Source: Blastopirellula marina DSM 3645 (lineage in GTDB: Bacteria; Planctomycetota; Planctomycetia; Pirellulales; Pirellulaceae). Taken from it: a stretch of 64,000 nucleotides of DNA. The DNA lies in assembly GCF_000153105.1 (NCBI RefSeq), contig NZ_CH672376.1, positions 3,056,977 through 3,120,976 on the forward strand, in the 5' to 3' direction. The notes below the pieces were generated by a model. The model did no database searches. It was not told where the DNA came from and saw only the letters and a program-made list of their open reading frames with translations. The position numbers were made by a program, and so were the translations under genes. Below, one piece after another: positions 38,642-47,534 of the stretch. Each line of letters opens with the position of its first letter. The first letter of the stretch is position 1.

Positions 38642-38971
38642 CTACATTCTCATCTCGAGCACCACCGTATAAACGACTGCGATCACGATCGGCGCCGTGA
38701 GGACGCTCATTCGCAACCACCAGCCGGCGTTGGTAGTCTTTGCGGTGGACGGGCCAAGGTCGTTACGAAGCAGCCAGCCGACGGCATTCAATGACCCAAA
38801 GAAAATCGCGACATGCCGGGCCCATATTCCTCCATCGCCCGGCGACAGGAGCGTGACGATAACTACTTGCAGAAACAGCGAGCAGACCCATAAATCTCGG
38901 TAATTGGTCACCGCCAATGCCACAAAGGCGACGATGGAAAGCAGGATCAGAAATAGGAAGAAGGGAATCAT
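38642..38971 (-). CDS. Small integral membrane protein
   Basis: 109 residues with about four TM segments (PFFLFLILLSIVAFVALAV, LWVCSLFLQVVIVTLL, a central HVAIFFGSLNAVGWLL, and LTAPIVIAVVYTVVLEM). No known family signature. It stands alone, with promoter space to the nucleotidyltransferase pair. Confidence 0.65.
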   Translation of the reverse strand: MIPFFLFLILLSIVAFVALAVTNYRDLWVCSLFLQVVIVTLLSPGDGGIWARHVAIFFGSLNAVGWLLRNDLGPSTAKTTNAGWWLRMSVLTAPIVIAVVYTVVLEMRM

Positions 38972-39152
38972 CTTGGTCGCGTCGAATTGTTAAAGGACTG
39001 CATCGGAATCCCCATTGATATGTGTTGCGTTTATCATATTCTTTCGCCGTCCTTCAAGCGAATTCTTTACGCCGTGAACTTCCCTTGCTCTGGTCGGGTC
39101 TTTTCAGGCGTTATATTGAAATTACGCCTGAATCTTCCAAAACAAGAATGTT

Positions 39153-40100
39153 ATGCCCAAACCGGCCCACTACCATCCCAATCTGATCTTCTCGCCCGGC
39201 ACGCAAGTCGTCACGCTGCGCGAAGTAGTGGGTCAGAACGGGCGCACGCTGCATCCGCGAGGCGCGGTGGGCGTGGTGGTCAAGTCGCCGGCCGATTTGC
39301 AGCAGAGCTATCGGATTCGGTTTCCGGATGGGTATGAAGAGTCGCTCGCGCCCAGTGAATTGGCGCTGTTGGCCAAGCACAAAGAAGGTGCGATCGGCGA
39401 GCGGAGCGCCGCCGAGCATGGTGATCTGCTGCAGCGAGTTTTGTTCCAGTGCATCGTCGGCTCCCAAGCGTTTGGGCTGGCCGATGAGGACTCGGACATT
39501 GATCGCCGCGGTTTTTATCTGCCGCCGGCCGAGCTGCATTGGTCGCTGTACGGCGTGCCGGAGCAGTTGGAATTAGACCAATCGCAAGAGGCGTATTGGG
39601 AGATTCAAAAGTTTGTCGTCCTCGCGCTGAAAGCGAACCCGAACGTGCTGGAGTGTCTCTATTCGCCGTTGGTCGAGAAGGCGACTCCTTTGGCGCAGCA
39701 GCTGTTGGCGATGCGATCGATCTTTCTGTCGCGGTTGGTTTATCAAACCTACAACGGTTACGCGATGTCGCAGTTCAAAAAGATGCAGACCGATCTGCGC
39801 ACCCAAGGTCAAGTGAAGTGGAAGCATGTAATGCACTTGATCCGCTTGCTAATCAGCGGAATTCGCGTCCTGCACGAAGGAGAAGTGCCGGTCGACGTGG
39901 GTCCGCATCGCGATCGACTGTTGGCGATCAAGCGAGGCGAAGTTGCGTGGGCCGAGACCGAGCAGTGGCGACGGCAACTGCATGCCGAGTTTGACGCGGC
40001 GCTGCAAACGACCGCGTTGCCGGATCGTCCGAATTATGAACAAGCGAACGGCTTTTTGATCCAAGCGCGGCGTGCTGCGCTCTCGGAAGAATTGCCATGA
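39153..40100 (+). CDS. Polymerase-beta-superfamily nucleotidyltransferase (first of a pair)
   Basis: 315 residues. Residues 10-75 form a beta-rich N-terminal domain (FSPGTQVVTLREVVGQNG). The catalytic NTase region starts with CIVGSQAFGLADEDSDIDRR, containing the GS and the DxD metal pair, then RGFYLPPAELHW and the third carboxylate region about YWEIQKFVVLALKANPNVLE. A C-terminal helical region follows (VYQTYNGYAMSQFKKM, HVMHLIRLLISGIRVLHEGE). Such stand-alone NTases act on nucleic-acid ends or tRNA-like substrates, often in RNA repair settings. Its last codon overlaps the next ATG. Confidence 0.85.
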   Translation: MPKPAHYHPNLIFSPGTQVVTLREVVGQNGRTLHPRGAVGVVVKSPADLQQSYRIRFPDGYEESLAPSELALLAKHKEGAIGERSAAEHGDLLQRVLFQCIVGSQAFGLADEDSDIDRRGFYLPPAELHWSLYGVPEQLELDQSQEAYWEIQKFVVLALKANPNVLECLYSPLVEKATPLAQQLLAMRSIFLSRLVYQTYNGYAMSQFKKMQTDLRTQGQVKWKHVMHLIRLLISGIRVLHEGEVPVDVGPHRDRLLAIKRGEVAWAETEQWRRQLHAEFDAALQTTALPDRPNYEQANGFLIQARRAALSEELP

Positions 40101-40858
40101 ACATCGATCCCCGCTTGCACCGCCAAGTAGAGCAACATCCCTATCCCCTGCTCTTCGCGACGATCAGCGGCGCGCACCTGTATGGATTTCCCTCGCCCGA
40201 CTCCGACTTTGATCTGCGCGGCGCCCACTTGTTGCCGCTGGCCGAGATTGTCGGCCTGCGTGAAGCGGAAGAAACGATCGAGAAGTCAGGCGTGCACGAT
40301 GGTCTCGAAATCGATCTGGTGACGCACGACGCCAAAAAGTTCTTCCTGCTAATGCTGAAGAAGAACGGTTACGTGTTGGAGCAATTGCTTTCGCCGCTGG
40401 TCGTGCAAATGTCTTTGGAGCATGAAGAGCTGAAGGCGCTCGCGCCGGCCTGCATCACGCGACATCACTCGCACCATTATCTCGGCTTCGCCGCGACGCA
40501 GTGGAAACTGTTTCAAAAAGAAGATCCGCCGCGGGTCAAACCGCTGCTCTATGTCTATCGCGTGCTGTTGACCGGAATCCATTTGATGCGGACTGGGCGA
40601 ATCGAAGCAAATTTGATCCATCTGAACGAAGAGTTTCGACTACCGTACGTGCCCGATTTGATTGCCCGCAAAGTGGAAGGGCCGGAGAAGGGAACGCTTC
40701 CTTCCACCGACGTGACGTTGCATTCAACCGAATACGAGCGTCTGCGGGCCGAGTTAACGCAGGCGCACGAGCAAAGTCGATTGCCGGAACAAGCGACGGC
40801 GGCGGCCGCATTGAACGATTTATTGGTGCGCGTGCGGTTGCAGACCGCCTCTGCGTAG
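40097..40858 (+). CDS. Polymerase-beta-superfamily nucleotidyltransferase (second of a pair)
   Basis: 253 residues; ATG overlaps the previous stop (ATGA), so both are made together. The NTase motif is FATISGAHLYGFPSPDSDFD (Gly-Ala instead of Gly-Ser, then DxD), the third acidic region is LEIDLVTHDAKKFF, and the helical tail (RVKPLLYVYRVLLTGIHLMR) parallels that of the first protein. The two look like diverged paralogues with a common helical C-terminal domain; this one lacks the beta-rich N-terminus. Confidence 0.85.
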   Translation: MNIDPRLHRQVEQHPYPLLFATISGAHLYGFPSPDSDFDLRGAHLLPLAEIVGLREAEETIEKSGVHDGLEIDLVTHDAKKFFLLMLKKNGYVLEQLLSPLVVQMSLEHEELKALAPACITRHHSHHYLGFAATQWKLFQKEDPPRVKPLLYVYRVLLTGIHLMRTGRIEANLIHLNEEFRLPYVPDLIARKVEGPEKGTLPSTDVTLHSTEYERLRAELTQAHEQSRLPEQATAAAALNDLLVRVRLQTASA

Positions 40859-40883
40859 GGAGAAGAGCGATTTTGATGTACCG

Positions 40884-40918
40884 CAAAAAAAGAGGAGCAA
40901 GCCCCGGCGGCTTGCTCC
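40884..40918 (-). terminator. Rho-independent terminator of the large surface-protein gene
   Basis: Stem GGAGCAAGCC/GGCTTGCTCC around a 5-nt loop; on the minus strand it is followed by seven T. It lies between convergent genes and serves at least the minus-strand one. Confidence 0.85.
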
Positions 40919-40949
40919 CCTGCTCTTCTTCTAGATTGTCATTTAGCAA

Positions 40950-43900
40950 TTAGCTGAACAACAGATCGTCGAGCGATTCGGAATCGGCGAAGAATTCTTC
41001 GACCGATTCGGAAGGCGAGACGACGATGTCGAACGTGTCGACATCGGTTCGCGGACTGCCGGTGCCGGTGGCTCCTCGATCATTGGAATTGATCGTGAAC
41101 GTGTCGGTGCCGGTGTAGCCGTCATTCGGCGTGTAGACTAGGCCGTTCAGTAGCGACGAAATCTGCTCGAACGATCCGACCAGCATGATCCGCGTTGCAT
41201 TGAGCGAAGCCAATTGCAGCGTGCCATGTTGGACCGAAATCGTCACTTGGACAAAGGCGCCGTTCGCGTCAGGGTCGCTGACAGAAATAGCGTTGCCAGT
41301 GGCTGAACCAAAGGCTAAAGATTGTCCCGCGGCAATCGTCTGCGTGCCGGGGACATGGTTCAAAGGGGGCAGGTTCGTCCCATTGTCGGTGTCCAAACCG
41401 TTGATGGTCAGCACCACCGTCGCGGTGTCTGATCCTCCATCGCTGTCACTGACAGTATAGGTAAAACTGTCGGTCGCTAGTTCCCCATTGGCCAGTTCGT
41501 CGTACATCCCATTGGGATCGTAGTCAAAACTGCCGTCCGCGTTAAGCGTCAGCAAAGCGCCCGACGCCAAGGTGATCGGCGTGCCGACATCGACCGCGAC
41601 ATCATTGACGGCGGTGATCGCCATCGCTTGTCCCTCGGTATCGACATCGTTGAACATCACGCCCACTGGTACGATCGACAAGGCGGTCGCTTCGTCGGTC
41701 GAGAATTCATCATCATTGGCCACCGGTGCGTCATTCACGCCGTTGATCACGATTGTCACCGTCGCATCGGCTGTCGTCCCGCTACCGTCATCGGCAGTGT
41801 AGCTGAACGAGTCGAGCGTCGACTCGCCGCCGGGAAGCGTTTCAAACGATCCGTTCGGGTCATAGTCGAAACTGCCGTCGGAGTTGACCGTCAGCAACGC
41901 GCCGGAGGCCAAAGTGACCTGCGATCCCACATTGACCGCTTCGCCGTTGACGGAAACGACCGTCGCGGCGCCGGTGTCATTGCCAAGCAAGCCTGGGGCT
42001 GAGATCGACAGCGAATTGTCCTCGTCGGTGACGTACTCATCATTTTCGACAATGAGATTGGTCACCCCTTGAATGGTGATCGCGACGGTCGAACTGCTCA
42101 TCAAACCGCTGCTGTCGGCCGCGGTATAGGTAAAGCTGTCTACCGCGGTTTCTCCATCGAGCAGGTCGTTGAAGGCGCCGTTGGGATCGTAGTCGAAACT
42201 GCCATCGGCGTTCAGCGTCAGCAGGGCGCCCGATTCGAGCGTGATCTGCATGCCGATATCGGCCGTTTCTCCATTAACATCGACGATCGTAAGCGCGTCA
42301 CCATCGGCATCGGTGTCATTTTCCAACACGCCGGGCGCCGAGATGTTGAGCGCGGTGTCTTCCGCGGTCTCATAGGCATCGTCAATGCTGACCGGAGCGT
42401 TATTGACGCCTGCAATCGTAATCACGACGGTGGAAGTGCTCATCAATCCGCTGCTGTCGGCGGCAGTATAGGTGAAGCTTTCTTCCGCGGTTTCTCCTTC
42501 GGCCAAAGCTGCGAACACGCCGTTCGGGTCGTAGTCAAAACTGCCATCGGCGTTCAGCGTGAGCAATGCGCCCGATTCGAGCGTGATCTGCATGCCGACA
42601 CTGGTCGGTTCGCCGTTCACATCGACGATCGTAAGCGCGTCACCATCGGCATCGGTGTCATTTTCGAGCACGCCGGGCGTCGAGATGTTGAGCGCGGTAT
42701 CTTCCGCCGTTTCATAAGCGTCATCACTGCTGACCGGTGCGTTGTTGACGCCGGCGATGGTGATGACCACGGTCGACGTGCTCATCAATCCGCTGCTGTC
42801 GGCGGCGGTATAGGTGAAGCTTTCTTCCGCGGTTTCTCCTTCGGCCAAAGCGGCGAACACGCCGTTCGGGTCGTAGTCAAAACTTCCATCGGCGTTTAGC
42901 GTCAGCAATGCGCCCGATTCGAGGGTGATCTGCGTGCCGACATTCGTCGGTTCGCCGTTCACATCGAGGACGGATAACGCATCGCCATCGGCGTCGGTGT
43001 CATTCTCTAACAAGCCGGGCGTTGCGATGTTAAGCGCGGTATCTTCCGCGGTCTCATAAGCATCGTCGGTGCTGACCGGGGCATGGTCGACACCGGCGAT
43101 CGTGATGGTAACCGTGGAGGTACTCATCAAACCGCTGCTATCCGTCGCGGTATAGGTGAAGCTCTCTTCCGCGGTCTCTCCTTCGGCCAAAGCGGCGAAT
43201 GCGCCATTGGGATCATAATCAAAACTGCCGTCGGCGTTCAGCGTCAGCAACGCACCCGATTCGAGCGCGATCTGCATCCCTAAGTCGGCCGGTTCACCGT
43301 TGATGTCCACCACGGTCAGACTATCGCCATCCGAGTCGATATCGTTATCCAGAACCCCGGGAGCAGCGATATTGAGAATCGCATCTTCCGCGGTCTCATA
43401 AGCGTCATCACTACTGACCGGAGCGCTGTTGACCCCAGCGATGGAAATCACGACGGTGGAAGTGCTCACCAACCCGCTGCTGTCGGCGGCGGTGTAGGTG
43501 AAGCTTTCTTCTGCGGTCTCTCCCTCGGCCAAAGCGGCGAATGCGCCGTTCGGGTCGTAGTCAAAACTGCCATCGGCGTTCAGCGTCAGCAATGCGCCCG
43601 ATTCGAGGGTGATCTGCGTGCCGACATTCGTCGGTTCGCCGTTCACATCGAGGACGGTTAACGCGTCACCATCGGCGTCGGTGTCATTTTCGAGCACGCC
43701 GGGCGTCGAGATGTTGAGCGCGGTATCTTCCGCCGTTTCATAAGCGTCATCACTGCTGACCGGTGCGTTGTTGACGCCGGCGATGGTGATGACCACGGTC
43801 GACGTGCTCATCAATCCGCTGCTGTCGGCGGCGGTGTAGGTGAAGCTTTCTTCCGCGGTTTCTCCTTCGGCCAAAGCTGCGAAGGCGCCGTTCGGGTCGT

Positions 43901-45560
43901 AGTCGAAACTGCCGTCCGCATTCAGCGTGAGCAACGCGCCCGATTCGAGCGCGATCTGTGTGCCGACACTGGCCGGTTCACCGTTGATGTCCACGACGCT
44001 TAACGCATCGCCATCCGTGTCTGCATCGTTCTCCAGAACGCCCGGCGCCGAGATGTTGAGCGCGGTGTCTTCGGCCGTTTCATAAGCGTCATCACTGCTG
44101 ACCGGTGCGTTGTTGACGCCGGCGATGGTGATGACCACGGTCGACGTGCTGACTTGGCCGGTGCTGTCGGCGACGGTATAGGTGAAGCTTTCTTCCGCAG
44201 ACTCTCCTTCGGTCAAAGCGGCGAATTCGCCGTTGGGATCATAATCAAAGCTGCCGTCTGCGTTCAGTGTCAGCAGTGCGCCGGAGTCGAGGGTGATTTG
44301 CGATCCCACGCTTGCCGACTCGCCGTTGACTTCGACCACGTTGAGCGCGTCTCCATCGGCGTCGGCGTCATTTTCGAGCACGCCTGGCGCCGCGATGTTC
44401 AGTGCGGCGTCTTCCGCGGTTTCATAGGCGTCGTCTAGCGAAACGGGCGCTTCGTTCGCCATGACTTCGACAAAGAACGATTCGACGTCGGCCAGTCCGG
44501 CGTTGTCGAACACCAGGATCGAAATCTCAAACATGCCCGGCGGAACGTCCAGCCCCGGCGTCAGCAGCAATTGGGCGGTTCGCGTTCCGACCTCTTGAAT
44601 CAGCGAGACGAAGGAGGGGGATTCGGGATCGATCATAAACGAGAGTTCGTCGGCCGCGTTCGGATCGGTGGCCGAGATCTCGAACATCAATTCTTGGCCA
44701 GCGTCCACTTCCTGATCGGCGATCGACGTCAGGTTGGGGGGGAGATTGACATTCACCGTGCTGGTCGCAACGGCGCTGTCCGCAACGCCGTCATTGACGC
44801 TGAACTCAATCACGCGCGGCGTCGCATCGGCCGCGGCGTTCGAATTGCTGTAACGCACCGAGCGCAACACCTGTTGGTACTCGGCGATCGTCGCTTCCCC
44901 GGTCAGTTGCAACTCGCCGCCAGCATACTCGGCGGTGATGCTGGTCCCTTCCGTGTTGACGGACAACATCTCGGCGTCGCCATCGGCCAAATTGGTGATG
45001 GTCACCGTGGCCGACATCAGGGTTTCATTGTTCGGATCGGAGACGGTCATATCGCTATCGGCGACGACGACTGGCCCTTGGCCAAACTGATAAGTCGTTT
45101 CGAAATCGACCCCTTCCCCGTCTTCACCGTTCAGATCGACATTCGGCTCGCCCAGCGAGACTTCGATCGTGATCGACTCAAAGTCTCCTTTTTGCGGCGA
45201 ATCTTGGTTCATCGCGATGACGCGGAACGTGTGCGATCCGACCTGATCCATCGACGGAGTCCAATGGATTACCCCATCCTGAGAAATCGTTGCGCCCGAG
45301 GGGGTTTGATCGGGATCTGGATCGAGCACAAAGGTGAATTCACCCTCGGTGATTGTACCTCCGGCGGCGAGCAGGTCGAGCGAGTATTGGTCGCCGACAT
45401 AGGCCGTTTCGGCGTCGACGCCAGACAGGTCGAAGTTCGGCGCGGATGCATCCATCACGCGGCGCTCTTCCAGGCGTTCGGATCCCATACTAAAAGCGTT
45501 GCGACGTGTGCGAGATTTATTCTTCATCGTCATATCGAATCCTTCAAAGAGATATGGCAA
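40950..45560 (-). CDS. Giant secreted surface protein with cadherin-like/VCBS-type tandem repeats
   Basis: 1536 residues (1527 from the MTMKNKS start). The N-terminus is basic, then has the planctomycete surface-protein signature ERLEERRVMDAS near residue 30-40. Residues about 40-370 hold Ig/cadherin-like domains (VDAETAYVGDQYSLDLLAAG, VNLPPNLTSIADQEVDAGQE). Then come nine about 114-residue repeats starting DDAYETAED, with GVLENDTDADGD calcium-type motifs and SFDYDPNG; the first seven are nearly identical. A final Ig-like part and an acidic tail (EEFFADSESLDDLLFS) end it. Likely a calcium-bound extracellular fibre or adhesin. Confidence 0.93.
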   Translation of the reverse strand: MPYLFEGFDMTMKNKSRTRRNAFSMGSERLEERRVMDASAPNFDLSGVDAETAYVGDQYSLDLLAAGGTITEGEFTFVLDPDPDQTPSGATISQDGVIHWTPSMDQVGSHTFRVIAMNQDSPQKGDFESITIEVSLGEPNVDLNGEDGEGVDFETTYQFGQGPVVVADSDMTVSDPNNETLMSATVTITNLADGDAEMLSVNTEGTSITAEYAGGELQLTGEATIAEYQQVLRSVRYSNSNAAADATPRVIEFSVNDGVADSAVATSTVNVNLPPNLTSIADQEVDAGQELMFEISATDPNAADELSFMIDPESPSFVSLIQEVGTRTAQLLLTPGLDVPPGMFEISILVFDNAGLADVESFFVEVMANEAPVSLDDAYETAEDAALNIAAPGVLENDADADGDALNVVEVNGESASVGSQITLDSGALLTLNADGSFDYDPNGEFAALTEGESAEESFTYTVADSTGQVSTSTVVITIAGVNNAPVSSDDAYETAEDTALNISAPGVLENDADTDGDALSVVDINGEPASVGTQIALESGALLTLNADGSFDYDPNGAFAALAEGETAEESFTYTAADSSGLMSTSTVVITIAGVNNAPVSSDDAYETAEDTALNISTPGVLENDTDADGDALTVLDVNGEPTNVGTQITLESGALLTLNADGSFDYDPNGAFAALAEGETAEESFTYTAADSSGLVSTSTVVISIAGVNSAPVSSDDAYETAEDAILNIAAPGVLDNDIDSDGDSLTVVDINGEPADLGMQIALESGALLTLNADGSFDYDPNGAFAALAEGETAEESFTYTATDSSGLMSTSTVTITIAGVDHAPVSTDDAYETAEDTALNIATPGLLENDTDADGDALSVLDVNGEPTNVGTQITLESGALLTLNADGSFDYDPNGVFAALAEGETAEESFTYTAADSSGLMSTSTVVITIAGVNNAPVSSDDAYETAEDTALNISTPGVLENDTDADGDALTIVDVNGEPTSVGMQITLESGALLTLNADGSFDYDPNGVFAALAEGETAEESFTYTAADSSGLMSTSTVVITIAGVNNAPVSIDDAYETAEDTALNISAPGVLENDTDADGDALTIVDVNGETADIGMQITLESGALLTLNADGSFDYDPNGAFNDLLDGETAVDSFTYTAADSSGLMSSSTVAITIQGVTNLIVENDEYVTDEDNSLSISAPGLLGNDTGAATVVSVNGEAVNVGSQVTLASGALLTVNSDGSFDYDPNGSFETLPGGESTLDSFSYTADDGSGTTADATVTIVINGVNDAPVANDDEFSTDEATALSIVPVGVMFNDVDTEGQAMAITAVNDVAVDVGTPITLASGALLTLNADGSFDYDPNGMYDELANGELATDSFTYTVSDSDGGSDTATVVLTINGLDTDNGTNLPPLNHVPGTQTIAAGQSLAFGSATGNAISVSDPDANGAFVQVTISVQHGTLQLASLNATRIMLVGSFEQISSLLNGLVYTPNDGYTGTDTFTINSNDRGATGTGSPRTDVDTFDIVVSPSESVEEFFADSESLDDLLFS
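42065..44440 (-). repeat. 342-bp tandem repeats inside the surface-protein gene
   Basis: Seven in-frame units with a constant about 342-bp period (for example the DDAYETAED codons recur near 42370, 42710, 43050, 43395, 43740, 44080 and 44425). Near-identical DNA implies recent expansion or gene conversion; two diverged units lie at 41500-42065. Confidence 0.85.
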
Positions 45561-46245
45561 AGGAAAGTTGAGTAAAAATCTCCCATTCGCGCAGAGAGTC
45601 CCCCTGATGGCGATCTCGCAACATGCGAAAACGAGGGTTGGGCAACTAGGCGAATGGGCAAAGATAAAGCAGCTTCAGGCGGTTCATCCACGCTCGAAGC
45701 AGTTCATCCGACGGCAAAGAAACGCACGCGTTGCAATCATTCGCGAGAGTGCGCTGTGAACTGAATTTAGCGGTGAGCTCCTTCTTACTCTGGTCAGTTC
45801 GGCGCGGCGGTCAAAAGCGACAGCACGATCAAAATGCATCCGTTGCGATCGTCTGTGCTTTGGGTCTTTAAGCTGGCGCTGGCAGTGAAATCGTCGCTTG
45901 CCCTGTCGGTCTCAGTAGCGACTAGGTACGACGAAAAATAGGTTAATCATTGTGATATAAGGTTTGCAATAGCCCATCTCGTAAAAATGCACAAAGATAA
46001 TATATGCAGTGCATCTATATATGTGTTGTCGTTGTTCGGTCCGCTCTTTCGGTTGGTGTCTTCGTGGGGAGCGGTGCTGGGCGAGTCTCGCTGCGGTAAT
46101 CGTCGAGGAATGGTTTACGGTACGACGCGCCGCGGGATGCGGTTCAGCGGTATCGGCGAAGAATCGCAATGCGGCCGTAATCTCGAGAAAAAGAGGGGGT
46201 TACACGCATGGATGCGCGTAGATTTCGCCGCCAAGGGAGGTTATC
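45561..46245. other. Divergent intergenic region
   Basis: 685 bp without a recognised gene between the surface-protein gene (minus) and the DUF3500 gene (plus). It contains an AT-rich segment with a palindrome-like stretch near 46000-46023 and presumably both promoters. Confidence 0.5.
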
Positions 46246-47325
46246 ATGCATACGACTTCGCTCATGTATCCTCCCACCGGAAATCCCGCCATGCGACGAC
46301 CCGCCTATTTGTCGATGTCTCTGTTTCTTGCTCTTTCGATGTCCGCCGTCGGTTGGGCGCTGTTTCGCCCTGCGACCACCGGAACCGCAATGACGGTCGC
46401 CGCTAACGCGCTGGTGCAGTCGCTCAACGATGAGGAGAAAGCGACCGCCGTGCTGGACTACGATTCTCCCAAACGAGTCGATTGGCACTTCATTCCGAAA
46501 GACGCGCGAAAAGGATTGAAGATCGGCGACATGAGTGAGGATCAACGGAAAATGGCGTACGCGTTGCTTAAGTCGGCGCTCAGCGACGTTGGCTATGAAA
46601 AAACGACCAAGATCATGGATCTGGAAAACCTGCTGCTGCAGTTGCAGAAGAAAGGTCCGATTCGCGATCCGCTGCGTTACTATGTGACGATCTTTGGCGA
46701 TCCGAAAGTCGATTCGCGCTGGGGGCTGAGCTTTGAAGGACATCACTTGTCCCTCAATTTCGTGGTCGAAGGCAACAGCGTGATCTCCGCTTCGCCGCAA
46801 GCGCTCTGCACAAATCCGGCCGAGTTGAAAGAGGACTATTCCGACAAGTACCAAAAGGGCTATCGCATCCTGAAACTGGAAGAGACGTTGGCCTTTGAGT
46901 TGGTCAATAGCTTGTCAGCCGATCAAGCGAAGACGGCGTTGATCGCCGCGAAGGCGCCGGCCGAGATTCGCAATCCAGGACAGCCTCACCCGCCGACCGA
47001 CAAAGCGGAAGGACTCGCCGCGAAAGATTTGACCGCGTCGCAACAAGAGATGCTCCGCAACCTGATCGACGTCTACGTCTCGGCAATGCCGGCCGATGTG
47101 GCCGATAGCCGTCTGCAGCAAATCAACGCCGCTGGTTTCGATAACATCCATTTCGCCTGGGCGGGCGCGAAGAAACCTGGCGTGGGACATTACTACCGTA
47201 TTCACGGTCCCAGCTTTGTCATTGAACTGGTGAACACGCAACCAGATGTTGCCGGCAATATCGCCAATCATGTTCATTGCATTTATCGAGACATGACCGG
47301 CGATTTTGCTTTGCCGATCGAGTAA
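46246..47325 (+). CDS. Exported DUF3500 protein
   Basis: 359 residues; ATG preceded by GGGAGGT at ideal spacing. A signal anchor or signal peptide starts about residue 16 (LSMSLFLALSMSAVGWAL). The DUF3500 features are: LNDEEKATAVLDYDS, VDWHFIPKDARKGLKIGDMS, IMDLENLLLQLQ, YYVTIFGDPKVDSRWGLSFE, GHHLSLNFVVEGNSVISASP and a C-terminal GPSFVIELVNTQ...HVHCIYRDM. The family is of unknown function; the conserved His residues suggest metal binding. Monocistronic. Confidence 0.9.
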   Translation: MHTTSLMYPPTGNPAMRRPAYLSMSLFLALSMSAVGWALFRPATTGTAMTVAANALVQSLNDEEKATAVLDYDSPKRVDWHFIPKDARKGLKIGDMSEDQRKMAYALLKSALSDVGYEKTTKIMDLENLLLQLQKKGPIRDPLRYYVTIFGDPKVDSRWGLSFEGHHLSLNFVVEGNSVISASPQALCTNPAELKEDYSDKYQKGYRILKLEETLAFELVNSLSADQAKTALIAAKAPAEIRNPGQPHPPTDKAEGLAAKDLTASQQEMLRNLIDVYVSAMPADVADSRLQQINAAGFDNIHFAWAGAKKPGVGHYYRIHGPSFVIELVNTQPDVAGNIANHVHCIYRDMTGDFALPIE

Positions 47326-47534
47326 ACGTCGCGATTTTCAATCGCTTGATTTTTGAACAGCGCCGCAGTCAACTTCGACTCGCGGCGTTTTTTTTGCGAT
47401 TCAGGCAGAATCGGCAAGCCAGGGGACCCGTTAGGGGGCCTGTAGACCTGTTGGAGAAATGATTTGTTGCCTGATTCTTGGTGCGCCACTAACATGACGG
47501 TGGCCGTTGTCCTGAAATACCTAGCAAAAGAGGC

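Noticed and set aside
42065-44440. CRISPR-like direct repeats
   Set aside because: They are in-frame 114-residue protein repeats.
44571-45575. A 334-residue plus-strand frame
   Set aside because: Antisense to the 5' part of the surface-protein gene; low-complexity R/G/V shadow composition.
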